From CBDUWP01 sp965370955 (GTDB taxonomy: Bacteria; Planctomycetota; Phycisphaerae; Sedimentisphaerales; Anaerobacaceae), in NCBI GenBank assembly GCA_965370955.1, contig CBDUWP010000032.1, positions 1 through 15,653 of the forward strand: 15,653 nt of DNA. Reading direction: 5' to 3'. The notes below the pieces were generated by a model, which saw only the letters and a program-made list of their open reading frames with translations, ran no database searches and was not told the DNA's origin. Below are positions 7,470 through 15,276 of the stretch, one piece after another. How positions within the stretch are numbered: position 1 is the first letter of the stretch; the number at the start of each line of letters is the position of its first letter. The position numbers were made by a program, and so were the translations under genes.

Positions 7470-8915
7470 TTATATGATAGAGCTGTATTGTTTTGGCGAG
7501 ATATTTTCTTTTGCCCAGTTGGCCGCGCAGTGCAGTATTTTTTGATTTATTGCTATGAGTTTTGGCTTGGTTTCGAACACTCCTGCGATTGCTGTATTGA
7601 ACATTTTTTCTGTCAGGTCAATTTTGCCGAGTTGCATAATAACACCTAGCATTGCCGTGTTAGCCGCTTTTGCTGCTCCGCAATTTTTAGCTATTTCTAT
7701 TGCAGGCACAGCGATGATATTTTTTTCAGGCTGATTGTCGCTGGTTCCTTGATCGCATAGGATTACTCCGTTTGATTTTATTTCATCGGCAAATTTATCT
7801 AGCGACGGTTTGTTCATTGCCACGAGTATATCTGGATTTGGCACAGCCGGCGATCCGATTGGCATTCCCGATATGACCACTGAGCAATTAGCTGTTCCGC
7901 CTCGTTGTTCTGGCCCATAATATGGATACCAGCTGCTGTAATATTTCCCCACGCAGCCCGCCGATGCCAGAATTACTCCCATGCTCAAGATTCCTTGCCC
8001 TCCGAATCCAGCCATTTTAACTTGTAATTGGCCGAATTCTGGTCGATCCACAAAATCGATAGATGGTGTCCCTTGCAGTTTAAAGAGTTCGTCGAGAGCT
8101 GTTTTTGAGAAATCACTTTGCTGGGTTTCTACTGGCATAGCTTGTTCGCTATTGTCGCGAAGATTTCCCAGCGGAAATTCTTTTTGCATTTGATTGTTTA
8201 TGAAATCTATTCCTTCTTGTGCATCTTGCTTCAGATTTACCGGACAAGTCGACAATACTTCCACGAAGGCGTATCCTTTATTTTCTTTTTGTATTTGGAT
8301 AGCTTTTCTGATAGCCCGTCTGGCCTTTTTCACATTTTGAATATCTGACAGTGCCACTCTTTCGATAAAGATTGGAGCTTTGAGGGTATCTATCAATTCG
8401 CACATATGGATTGGATATCCTGTTGTTTTGGGATCTCTTCCTTCTGGGCAGGTGACAGTTTTTTCCCCGATTAGGGTTGTTGGTGCCATTTGCCCGCTTG
8501 TCATTCCATAGACGGTATTGTTAATAAATATGACAGCTATTTTTTCGCCTCGATTAGCTGCTTGAAGCGTTTCGTTTAAGCCGATTGACGCTAGATCTCC
8601 ATCTCCTTGATAGCTGATGACTATAGCGTTTGTTCGAGCTCTGCTGATACCTGTTGCGACAGCCGGCGCTCTTCCGTGTGCCGCTTGTATATTTCCGCAA
8701 TCGAAATAATAGTATGCAAACACTGCGCATCCGACTGGGCTTATTGCGATGGTTCTATCTTGTATATCAAAATCACTGATAGCTTCGCCGATCAATTTGT
8801 GCAATACTCCGTGTCCGCAACCGGGACAGTAGTGCGTTGCTTTTAGTGCGGCGTTGCCTTTTCTGGGAAACTCTCGATATATGCCCGGTGCTCCGCCGAT
8901 AATTTTTTCAGCCAT
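7470..8915 (-). CDS. 2-oxoacid:ferredoxin oxidoreductase, fused beta (TPP) and gamma subunits
   Basis: 481 residues joining two subunits that are usually separate. Residues about 1-255 are the thiamine-pyrophosphate-binding beta subunit, with CPGCGH (30-35), the GDGDLASIG motif (104-112) and the paired Asn132-Asn133 that complete the TPP/Mg site. After a loose linker (about 255-295), residues 296-475 are the gamma subunit, with GFGGQGILSMG (303-313) and GPEQRGG (334-340). With the alpha and ferredoxin subunits encoded upstream it would oxidise a branched-chain or other 2-oxoacid (or 2-oxoglutarate) to an acyl-CoA, reducing ferredoxin. The start is set by AGGAG 7 nt before the ATG, 13 nt after the alpha-subunit stop. 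Sequence feel is closest to VorA plus VorC, but substrate cannot be read with certainty. The enzyme is oxygen-sensitive in most relatives, suggesting anaerobic life. Confidence 0.92.
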   Translation of the reverse strand: MAEKIIGGAPGIYREFPRKGNAALKATHYCPGCGHGVLHKLIGEAISDFDIQDRTIAISPVGCAVFAYYYFDCGNIQAAHGRAPAVATGISRARTNAIVISYQGDGDLASIGLNETLQAANRGEKIAVIFINNTVYGMTSGQMAPTTLIGEKTVTCPEGRDPKTTGYPIHMCELIDTLKAPIFIERVALSDIQNVKKARRAIRKAIQIQKENKGYAFVEVLSTCPVNLKQDAQEGIDFINNQMQKEFPLGNLRDNSEQAMPVETQQSDFSKTALDELFKLQGTPSIDFVDRPEFGQLQVKMAGFGGQGILSMGVILASAGCVGKYYSSWYPYYGPEQRGGTANCSVVISGMPIGSPAVPNPDILVAMNKPSLDKFADEIKSNGVILCDQGTSDNQPEKNIIAVPAIEIAKNCGAAKAANTAMLGVIMQLGKIDLTEKMFNTAIAGVFETKPKLIAINQKILHCAANWAKENISPKQYSSII

Positions 8916-8928
8916 GCTGTATCTCCTA

Positions 8929-9975
8929 TCAGGCGATTTTCCTGATTTTGTTCATGATTGCTTCTACAGTGATAAGATTTCCGCCCATTTTGCTGACCAG
9001 TTCCACTTGATTATTACATTCTGTTGCCAGCTGAATGTCTTCGATCATTTGTCCATTGCTCATTTCCACAGATATAAATTTGCAGTTGGTTTTAGCTAAT
9101 TTTTTCAGTTGCTTTTGTGGAAATGGATAAAGTGTTTTTGGCCTGAACAGTCCCACTTTGAATCCTTCTTCGTTTGCTTTATCGACAGCTGATTTGCAAA
9201 TCCTGCTGCTTATTCCATAAGCCACCAAAATGATATCAGCATTGTCGGTTTTATATGTTTGGCAATCAGTTTCTTTGTCGCATATGATTTTGTATTTTTC
9301 TTGCAGTTTAACGTTTATTTCTTCCAGCACATCGAAATCGAGAAAAATTGAGGTGATGTGATTCTTTCTGGTTTCTTTTGTTGCTGCGACTGCCCAGCTC
9401 TGGTCGATTGTTGGCTCTATAGCGACATCAGGAAATCGCAGTGGCTCAATCATTTGTCCCAACACACCATCTGACAGCACTATGACAGGATTTTTATATT
9501 TGAAAGCCAGCTCGAAAGCCTTGATTGTGAAGTCGCACATTTCTTGTACGGAGTTCGGCGCGAGCACTATATTTTTATAGTTTCCGTGACCGCCGCCTTT
9601 GACCATTTGGCTGTAATCGCTTTGTTCTGGCCCGATATTTCCTAGTCCGGGTCCTGCCCTGACAATATCGACAATAACGCACGGCAATTCAGTTGCTGCG
9701 ATATAGGATATTCCTTCTTGTTTTAGGCTCATTCCGGGCCCTGACGATGCAGCCAAAACCCTGTGTCCCGTAGCTGCTGCTCCATAGACCATATTGATAG
9801 CAGCTTCTTCTGATTCTGCTTGTACGAATTTTCGCCCTAGCTTGGGAAAAGTAGCGGCAGCTTCGTGCAGAATTTCGCTTGCCGGTGTGATTGGATATCC
9901 GAAATAACAATCGCATCCTGCGTATAAAGCTCCGATGATCACGGCACTGTTGCCCTTAACCAGTTGAGTAGCCAT
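8929..9975 (-). CDS. vorB: 2-oxoacid:ferredoxin oxidoreductase alpha subunit (VorB-like)
   Basis: 348 residues, the standard length for the alpha subunit of the four-subunit type. It opens with [20 protein letters not shown] and the family hallmark GYPITPASE (26-34). Glu54 in the QAESEEAA stretch is the glutamate expected to activate TPP. The [11 protein letters not shown] loop (78-88) follows, then RAGPGLGN (106-113) and GPEQSDY (115-121). C-terminal residues about 225-345 form the transketolase C-like domain. It works with the fused beta-gamma subunit downstream and the ferredoxin subunit 28 nt upstream. The N-terminal block is nearest to proteins annotated as 3-methyl-2-oxobutanoate dehydrogenase VorB, but the closely related KorA (2-oxoglutarate) cannot be excluded. 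A GAGAAAGA stretch upstream of the ATG serves as ribosome binding site. Confidence 0.9.
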   Translation of the reverse strand: MATQLVKGNSAVIIGALYAGCDCYFGYPITPASEILHEAAATFPKLGRKFVQAESEEAAINMVYGAAATGHRVLAASSGPGMSLKQEGISYIAATELPCVIVDIVRAGPGLGNIGPEQSDYSQMVKGGGHGNYKNIVLAPNSVQEMCDFTIKAFELAFKYKNPVIVLSDGVLGQMIEPLRFPDVAIEPTIDQSWAVAATKETRKNHITSIFLDFDVLEEINVKLQEKYKIICDKETDCQTYKTDNADIILVAYGISSRICKSAVDKANEEGFKVGLFRPKTLYPFPQKQLKKLAKTNCKFISVEMSNGQMIEDIQLATECNNQVELVSKMGGNLITVEAIMNKIRKIA

Positions 9976-10003
9976 ATATATCTTTCTCTATAAACCGCCG
10001 TGT

Positions 10004-10309
10004 TTATTGATCTTTTTCGTTGATAGGTATATGTACTTCGATCGCAAAAGGTTCTGGACAACTGTAATAGCAATTTCCGCATCCTGTGCATTTAGTGCCA
10101 TCATACTCAACGTAATGATATCCTTTGCTGTTGGTTTTCTCGCTTATTTTCAGAACATTCTGAGGGCATGCCATAACACATAGCTTGCACCCTTTACACT
10201 CGTTACGGTTAATAACTGGGTAGGGTTTCAGCCTGTGCGGCACTGGCACCAATTGTTCTTTTGTTTTCTTTGGCTTATGTTTAAGCTTGTCTTTTGTCGT
10301 TATTTTCAT
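10004..10309 (-). CDS. Ferredoxin (delta) subunit of the 2-oxoacid oxidoreductase, two [4Fe-4S] clusters
   Basis: 101 residues. A lysine-rich N-terminus of about 30 residues leads into a bacterial ferredoxin fold with two complete CxxCxxCxxxCP motifs: [12 protein letters not shown] at about 39-50 and [14 protein letters not shown] at about 74-87. Each motif gives ligands for one low-potential [4Fe-4S] cluster that passes electrons from the TPP site to an external ferredoxin. It is the first gene of a three-gene operon, with 28 nt between it and the alpha subunit gene. AGGA precedes the ATG, and a good promoter lies at 10368-10395. Such delta subunits (VorD/KorD type) are normal in this enzyme family. 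Confidence 0.9.
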   Translation of the reverse strand: MKITTKDKLKHKPKKTKEQLVPVPHRLKPYPVINRNECKGCKLCVMACPQNVLKISEKTNSKGYHYVEYDGTKCTGCGNCYYSCPEPFAIEVHIPINEKDQ

Positions 10310-10367
10310 AAAAGATTCCTAGTTTAGCCAGCTGGCTTATCCCCAAATAGCCACCGACCATTTACCC

Positions 10368-10395
10368 ATTATACTATAGATTGGTTCATTTTCAA
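10368..10395 (-). promoter_or_regulatory. Promoter of the 2-oxoacid oxidoreductase operon
   Basis: On the - strand TTGAAA (10395-10390) is separated by 16 nt from a perfect TATAAT (10373-10368). Transcription would start near 10361, giving a leader of about 50 nt before the ferredoxin subunit ATG at 10309. It lies back to back with the hisC promoter region. Confidence 0.55.
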
Positions 10396-10429
10396 TAAAA
10401 TCAGCCTTTTATTTCTACCAAAATATTTG

Positions 10430-10435
10430 TATAAT
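10430..10435 (+). promoter_or_regulatory. -10 box of the hisC-ruvB operon promoter
   Basis: A perfect TATAAT lies at 10430-10435, about 54 bp before the hisC ATG. The expected -35 place (about 10407-10412) reads TTTTAT, a poor match, so this promoter may depend on an activator or be weak. No his leader peptide or T-box is visible in the short leader. Confidence 0.4.
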
Positions 10436-10488
10436 TGCTGATTCTTGAGGTTGCTTACATTAAATTAGCGACAAAACTAGGAGTATTT

Positions 10489-11535
10489 ATGAGTTATTTC
10501 AGGGATAATATAGGCGATTGCCGTGGCTATGTGCCGGGTTTTCAATCGCAAGATCCCGACATATTAAAACTAAATAGTAACGAAAATCCTTTTTTGCCGT
10601 CAGCCAAAGTCCTAGAGGCTTTATCGCTGGTACAGCTTAGCGATATTCGCAAATACCCAGATGCTCTCGCTGCATCTTTTCGTCAGGCAGCTGCGAAACT
10701 TCACAATCTTTCTGCCAGCAACATTTTATGTACAAATGGCGGAGACGATTTATTGACCATTGTGTTTCGCGCGTTTTGCGATAAGGATCGTCCCGTTGCT
10801 TATCCTGTGCCGACCTATTCTCTTTATAGCATATTAGCCAAATTGCAGGATTGCCAAGCGATAGAGATTCCGTTTGACGATGAGTTTAATCTTCCAGCCA
10901 AATTATCATCTGCAGGCGCAGCCCTGACGATAATTTGTAACCCGAACGCTCCTAGCGGCAGCATAATAAATTCAGAAGAGTTGTCTTCATTGGCCGATGA
11001 ATTAACAGGCATTTTGCTTATCGATGAAGCTTATGTCGATTTTGCGGGGACCGATTGCATATCGTTAGTGAACGATTTTGACAATGTGATTATTTTACGT
11101 TCGATGAGTAAGGGCTATTCTTTGGCGGGCATTCGTTTTGGCTATGCCATAGCTAGTCCGGGTTTGATCGACGGTATGATGAAGCTGAAAGATTCGTATA
11201 ATGTCAATGTTTTTTCGATTGCGGCAGCGACTGCGGCAATTAGTGATCAGGGCTATTCACAAGAATGTTGGCAAAAGCTAAACAATCAACGTGACAGGCT
11301 TACGAAGGAATTGCGTGATTTAGGTTTCGTTGTATTGGAAAGTCACAGCAATTTTATTTTAGCCCAGAAAAAAGAAGCTCGCAGCATTTACGATAAGCTA
11401 GCTGATCAAAACATCTTTGTTCGGTATTTTGATTTGCCGCAATTAGAGGATAAGATTCGTATATCCATTGGCACAGCAGCCCAAAATGACAAGCTTTTAG
11501 AAGCGATTAAGAATATTTTATCAGAGGGAAAATAA
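10489..11535 (+). CDS. hisC: Histidinol-phosphate aminotransferase
   Basis: This PLP enzyme transaminates imidazole-acetol phosphate to histidinol phosphate in histidine synthesis. The start is ATG 10489, with AGGAG ending 5 nt before it, giving 348 aa. The upstream in-frame TTG at 10435 lies on the -10 box and is rejected. Motifs of class I/II aminotransferases of the HisC branch are visible: LNSNENPF (28-35), NPNAPSG (151-157), DEAYVDF (179-185) and SMSKGYSLAGIRFGYA with the PLP lysine at 208. A C-terminal IRISIG supplies the substrate-binding arginine. It begins a tight operon, with hisB starting 2 nt after its stop. The other his genes are not in view, so the pathway must be scattered. 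Confidence 0.95.
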   Translation: MSYFRDNIGDCRGYVPGFQSQDPDILKLNSNENPFLPSAKVLEALSLVQLSDIRKYPDALAASFRQAAAKLHNLSASNILCTNGGDDLLTIVFRAFCDKDRPVAYPVPTYSLYSILAKLQDCQAIEIPFDDEFNLPAKLSSAGAALTIICNPNAPSGSIINSEELSSLADELTGILLIDEAYVDFAGTDCISLVNDFDNVIILRSMSKGYSLAGIRFGYAIASPGLIDGMMKLKDSYNVNVFSIAAATAAISDQGYSQECWQKLNNQRDRLTKELRDLGFVVLESHSNFILAQKKEARSIYDKLADQNIFVRYFDLPQLEDKIRISIGTAAQNDKLLEAIKNILSEGK

Positions 11536-11537
11536 TT

Positions 11538-12128
11538 ATGTCCCAGTCTAAGCGGATAGCAAAAATAGATAGAAAAACTAATGAGACAACAATTTCTATT
11601 GAGATGAACCTAGATGGTAATGGTTGTTATGACATCGATACCGGTGTTGGCTTTTTTGATCATATGCTGACCCATTTGGGTAAACACAGCGGCATAGATT
11701 TAACAGTGAAGGCTACAGGTGACCTTGAAGTAGACGCCCATCATACAGTTGAAGATATTGGCCTTGCTCTCGGCGAGTGTTTGGTCAAGTGTCTTGGCGA
11801 CAAAAGAGGCATCGTCAGATATGGCAGTAGCAGCGTCCCAATGGAGGATGCCTTGTGTCAAGTAGCTCTTGACCTATCTGGCCGCGCGCGTTTTGTTTAC
11901 AATGTGAAATATCTTACGGAAAAGATCGGTGATTTTGATGTTGAGCTTATCGATGAGTTTCTGGTTAGCTTTGCCAATAGCGGTAAATTCAATTTACATG
12001 TTAATGTTGCCTATGGCACTAACAGTCACCATATTGCTGAATCGATATTCAAAGCAATCGGCCGTGCTTTAGGCCAAGCTGTTTTAGTGACAGGCACAGA
12101 AATTCCGAGTACAAAGGGTGTTTTGTGA
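11538..12128 (+). CDS. hisB: Imidazoleglycerol-phosphate dehydratase
   Basis: This enzyme removes water from imidazole-glycerol phosphate, the step just before HisC. The 196-residue protein is a stand-alone dehydratase without the phosphatase domain found in E. coli HisB. The duplicated metal-binding motifs are both present: DAHHTVEDIG (66-75) in the first half and SHHIAESIFKA (163-173) in the second. GFFDHMLTHLGKH (38-50) supplies further histidine ligands. It follows hisC by 2 nt and shares GTGA with the ispF start, so the three are translationally coupled. Confidence 0.97.
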   Translation: MSQSKRIAKIDRKTNETTISIEMNLDGNGCYDIDTGVGFFDHMLTHLGKHSGIDLTVKATGDLEVDAHHTVEDIGLALGECLVKCLGDKRGIVRYGSSSVPMEDALCQVALDLSGRARFVYNVKYLTEKIGDFDVELIDEFLVSFANSGKFNLHVNVAYGTNSHHIAESIFKAIGRALGQAVLVTGTEIPSTKGVL

Positions 12129-12640
12129 TAGGCGATAAGTTGACATCTGATTTTAGAGTTGGCATAGGCACTGATTTGCACAGGCTTGTTCCAGACAGGC
12201 GTCTGATGCTTGGCGGATTGCATATTCCTTTTGATTATGGCCTAGATGGCCATAGCGATGGTGACGTCGTTATCCATGCTGTTATAGATGCTTTGTTGGG
12301 TGCTGCGGCATTGGGTGACATTGGGACATTTTTCCCTGACACAGATGCCAGCTATAAAGACATTGACAGTAAAGAGCTTTTGCTTGTAACTCGTGATATG
12401 CTCAAGGAAAAAAGCTGGATAGTAGCCAACATTGATTTAACGATACACGCTCAGCAGCCGCGGCTTGAGCCGTTTAAGGCTCAGATTAAACGATGTCTTG
12501 CGAGTTGTTTAGCTATTGATTTTAACTCGGTAAATGTCAAAGCCAAAACAGCAGAGGGTTTAGGTGACATTGGCGCTGGCCAAGCGATATCAGTCACAGC
12601 GATTGCCTTGATAAACAAATTGAAATTGAAACAGATTTAA
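12125..12640 (+). CDS. ispF: 2-C-methyl-D-erythritol 2,4-cyclodiphosphate synthase
   Basis: IspF is the fifth enzyme of the MEP route to isopentenyl diphosphate; it releases CMP and closes the cyclic diphosphate. The 171-residue protein starts at GTG 12125, overlapping the hisB stop by four bases (GTGA). The metal ligands are in place: Asp17-x-His19 (GTDLH) and His51 within GHSDGDVVIHAVIDALLGAAALG. The FFPDTD motif (69-74) follows. The C-terminal KAKTAEGLGDIGAG block replaces the more usual TTTEGLGFxGxxEG; the threonine-glutamate core is kept. The trimeric enzyme should be active. The presence of ispF indicates MEP rather than mevalonate isoprenoid synthesis. Confidence 0.96.
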   Translation: MIGDKLTSDFRVGIGTDLHRLVPDRRLMLGGLHIPFDYGLDGHSDGDVVIHAVIDALLGAAALGDIGTFFPDTDASYKDIDSKELLLVTRDMLKEKSWIVANIDLTIHAQQPRLEPFKAQIKRCLASCLAIDFNSVNVKAKTAEGLGDIGAGQAISVTAIALINKLKLKQI

Positions 12641-12662
12641 CCTTTTATAGAATGAAAAAAAT

Positions 12663-14141
12663 ATGGGATTGACACTTCACAATACTCTTACCAGAAAAAA
12701 AGAAGTTTTTAAGCCGCTGATAAAGGGTAAAGTTGGCGTTTATGTTTGCGGGCCTACTGTTTACGGCCATGCTCATTTGGGCCATGCTAAAAGTTATGTA
12801 AGCTTTGACATTTTGGTACGATATTTGAGATATCTTGAGTTTGATGTCACCTACGTTCAGAACATTACAGACGTTGGCCATTTAACTGACGATGCCGATC
12901 AAGGCGAGGACAAGCTTGCAGTTGCCGCTAAGAAGGAGCAGAAACATCCGATGGCACTGGCTGAATATTATACGCGTAGTTTTTTTGAAGATATGGACAA
13001 GTTAAATTGTTTGCGTCCTGATATCAGCCCTAGAGCCAGTGGCCACATAGTTGAGCAGATAGAATTGGTGAAAAAATTGATGGAGAAAGGATACGCGTAT
13101 GAAGCGGGCGGTTCAGTCTATTTTGATGTCCTAAAATTCAATGATTACGGCAAACTCTCCGGACGAAACGTTGCAGATATGATGACTGGGACTCGCATTG
13201 ATGCCAGTCCCGACAAAAAAAATCCCGTCGATTTCGCTCTCTGGAAAAAAGCTGAACCAAACCATATTATGCAATGGCCAAGTCCCTGGGGAAATGGCTA
13301 TCCGGGCTGGCATCTGGAATGTTCTGCTATGGCTACGAAATATCTCGGCCAAACAATAGACATTCACGGCGGAGGTATCGAAAATCAATTCCCACACCAT
13401 GAATGCGAAATTGCCCAGTCAGAAGCGGCAGGCAGTAAGCAATTTGTTCGCTATTGGCTTCACAACAATATGGTGACAGTTGACGGTCAAAAAATGGGCA
13501 AAAGTCTTAATAATTTCATCAATCTAAAACAAGCTTTTTTAGGCTCTCATGAAAAATTAACTAGGAGCTATGATCCTCTGGCGATTCGGCAATTGGTACT
13601 CAATAGCCATTATCGTAGTCCACTCGATTTTTCTGATGCAGCATTGTTCGCAGCTCAAAGCGGCTATGACAAGATATCTCAGTTAGTAATAGCACTTAGG
13701 CAGGCAATGGCCTCAGCGCCAGAGGGCGAAACCTCCGAAGATGTTGCCGTGCAGCTGTCAGCTTCTGTTGCTAAATTTGAAGATGCAATGAATGATGATT
13801 TGAATACATCGGTTGCCTTATCGGTGTTATTTGATCTTGTTCGTTTTACTAATAAATTGCTTGAAGATAAAGATACTACTGCCGGATCACTGATAGCAAT
13901 AGAAGAAATATTTGTGCATCTTGGTGGTGATGTTTTAGGTATCGTCAAGGATAGCTATGAAGACGCCTCTTCTTGTGACGATGAATTGGTGGACAATTTG
14001 GTCAAAGAATTTATTGTTTTGCGGCGCAAAGCTCGTGACGACAAAGATTACGGTTTGGCTGATGATATTAGAGACAAGCTGAGTGACTTTGGTATTTTGC
14101 TGGAGGATTCTTCTGGCGGAACAACTTGGAGAAGAAAATGA
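12663..14141 (+). CDS. cysS: Cysteinyl-tRNA synthetase
   Basis: Class I synthetase that charges tRNA-Cys. The 492 residues are somewhat longer than the 461 of E. coli. The Rossmann fold opens with VYVCGPTVYG and the HIGH-type motif HLGH (38-41). The zinc site that selects cysteine is complete: Cys29, Cys220 (WHLECSAM), His245 and Glu249 (PHHECEIAQSE). The signature KMSKS reads KMGKS (277-281), a variant that occurs in some bacteria. The helical DALR-type anticodon region occupies about 345-492, with a helical segment near the end. It starts 22 nt after ispF with a weak ribosome binding site, and its stop overlaps the ruvC start by four bases (ATGA). Confidence 0.97.
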   Translation: MGLTLHNTLTRKKEVFKPLIKGKVGVYVCGPTVYGHAHLGHAKSYVSFDILVRYLRYLEFDVTYVQNITDVGHLTDDADQGEDKLAVAAKKEQKHPMALAEYYTRSFFEDMDKLNCLRPDISPRASGHIVEQIELVKKLMEKGYAYEAGGSVYFDVLKFNDYGKLSGRNVADMMTGTRIDASPDKKNPVDFALWKKAEPNHIMQWPSPWGNGYPGWHLECSAMATKYLGQTIDIHGGGIENQFPHHECEIAQSEAAGSKQFVRYWLHNNMVTVDGQKMGKSLNNFINLKQAFLGSHEKLTRSYDPLAIRQLVLNSHYRSPLDFSDAALFAAQSGYDKISQLVIALRQAMASAPEGETSEDVAVQLSASVAKFEDAMNDDLNTSVALSVLFDLVRFTNKLLEDKDTTAGSLIAIEEIFVHLGGDVLGIVKDSYEDASSCDDELVDNLVKEFIVLRRKARDDKDYGLADDIRDKLSDFGILLEDSSGGTTWRRK

Positions 14142-14629
14142 GAATACTCGGCATAGATCCGGGTTTGTATATTTGCGGCTATGGCTGCATAGAATCTTCT
14201 GATAATAGCGAAAGTTTGGTAGAGGCTGGCTTTTGTCAAACTGATAAGAAGCAACCTCTTGAAGTTCGTTTGAACCAGATAGCTTGTGATATCAGTTGTC
14301 TTCTCGATCGTTTTGCGCCTGACATTATGGCGGTTGAACAGTTGTATAGTCACTATAGTCATCCTCGTACCTCGATATTGATGGGCCATGCTCGCGGAGT
14401 GATATTGCAGCTAGCTGCCTCTCGTGAAATTGAGGTGACAAGTTACAGTGCCACTAAGGTAAAAAAATCAGCGACCGGTAACGGCAGAGCTTCAAAACAG
14501 CAGGTTCAAAACGCGGTGACATCGATATTGTCACTGGCGTTGGTGCCGGAGCCGAACGATGTGGCTGATGCGATAGCAATTGCGTTATGTTGCGTAAATG
14601 ATATGAAAATAAAAGAAATGACAACCTAA
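14138..14629 (+). CDS. ruvC: Crossover junction endodeoxyribonuclease RuvC
   Basis: RuvC is the dimeric nuclease that cuts Holliday junctions after RuvAB branch migration. The start is ATG 14138, overlapping the cysS stop (ATGA), with GGAGA about 7 nt upstream; the in-frame TTG at 14126 is part of cysS and is not needed. The 163 residues have the four acidic catalytic residues: Asp7 (GIDPG), Glu67 (AVEQLY), Asp141 and Asp144 (NDVADAIA). The DNA-contact stretch KKSATGNGRASKQQV lies at 109-123. The ruvA start follows 2 nt after the stop, so nuclease and branch-migration motor are co-expressed. Confidence 0.97.
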   Translation: MRILGIDPGLYICGYGCIESSDNSESLVEAGFCQTDKKQPLEVRLNQIACDISCLLDRFAPDIMAVEQLYSHYSHPRTSILMGHARGVILQLAASREIEVTSYSATKVKKSATGNGRASKQQVQNAVTSILSLALVPEPNDVADAIAIALCCVNDMKIKEMTT

Positions 14630-14631
14630 AT

Positions 14632-15267
14632 ATGATCGCTAGAATCGAAGGAAAATTATTGAAACTCACAGAGGCCAGCTGCCTGATTCAAGTGGGACAA
14701 ATCGGATACGAAATTATGCTGGCTGGCTATTGTGTGGCACAACTAGCCAATAGCATAGGCAACGATATCACTCTATGTTCAATGGAATATTACGAAGGAA
14801 CGCCGGGTGGAGGAAATCTAATTCCTCGATTGGTTGGCTTTTTGTCAGATTCTGAAAGAGATTTTTTCCATAAATTTACCAGCGTAAAAGGGATAGGTAT
14901 CAAAAAAGGCTTAAAAGCCCTGACAATTCCAATGGCTGATATCGCGCTGGCAATCGAGTCCGAAGACGAAAAAATCTTGATGTCGCTGCCCGGACTAGGA
15001 AAACGAATGGCACAACATATCGTTGCAGAGCTAAATGGAAAACTAAAGTCCTTTGCAGCAAACGCAGAAGGAAATACAAATCTGGTCTCAAACGATAAAT
15101 TCCAAAGTTTTCAAACTGAGGCTTTAGAGATTTTGATTGCCTGGGGCGAAAAGCGTAACGATTCAATAGAAATGATAAGCTTAGCTTGCAAAAAACATCC
15201 CGATGTTGATTCGGCAGAAGAGCTGGTTCGTGTAGTATACAGATTGAAACAGGGTTTTGAGGTTTAG
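14632..15267 (+). CDS. ruvA: Holliday junction branch migration protein RuvA
   Basis: RuvA tetramers hold the four-way junction and load RuvB. The 211-residue protein has the N-terminal OB fold (1-65, starting MIARIEGKL), two helix-hairpin-helix motifs (SVKGIGIKKGLKAL at 84-97 and SLPGLGKRMAQHIVAEL at 118-134), a flexible linker (about 140-160) and the C-terminal three-helix RuvB-binding domain (about 160-211). In place of the E. coli acidic pin, residues 51-70 read MEYYEGTPGG then GNLIPRLVGF, about eight residues longer and with two glutamates (52, 55). I associate this form with planctomycetes. The gene lies 2 nt after ruvC and 9 nt before ruvB. Confidence 0.95.
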   Translation: MIARIEGKLLKLTEASCLIQVGQIGYEIMLAGYCVAQLANSIGNDITLCSMEYYEGTPGGGNLIPRLVGFLSDSERDFFHKFTSVKGIGIKKGLKALTIPMADIALAIESEDEKILMSLPGLGKRMAQHIVAELNGKLKSFAANAEGNTNLVSNDKFQSFQTEALEILIAWGEKRNDSIEMISLACKKHPDVDSAEELVRVVYRLKQGFEV

Positions 15268-15276
15268 GTTGTTACT

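Noticed and set aside
10435..10488. TTG start adding 18 residues to hisC
   Set aside because: It overlaps the TATAAT box. AGGAG sits correctly before the ATG at 10489, and the N-terminus then matches the family.
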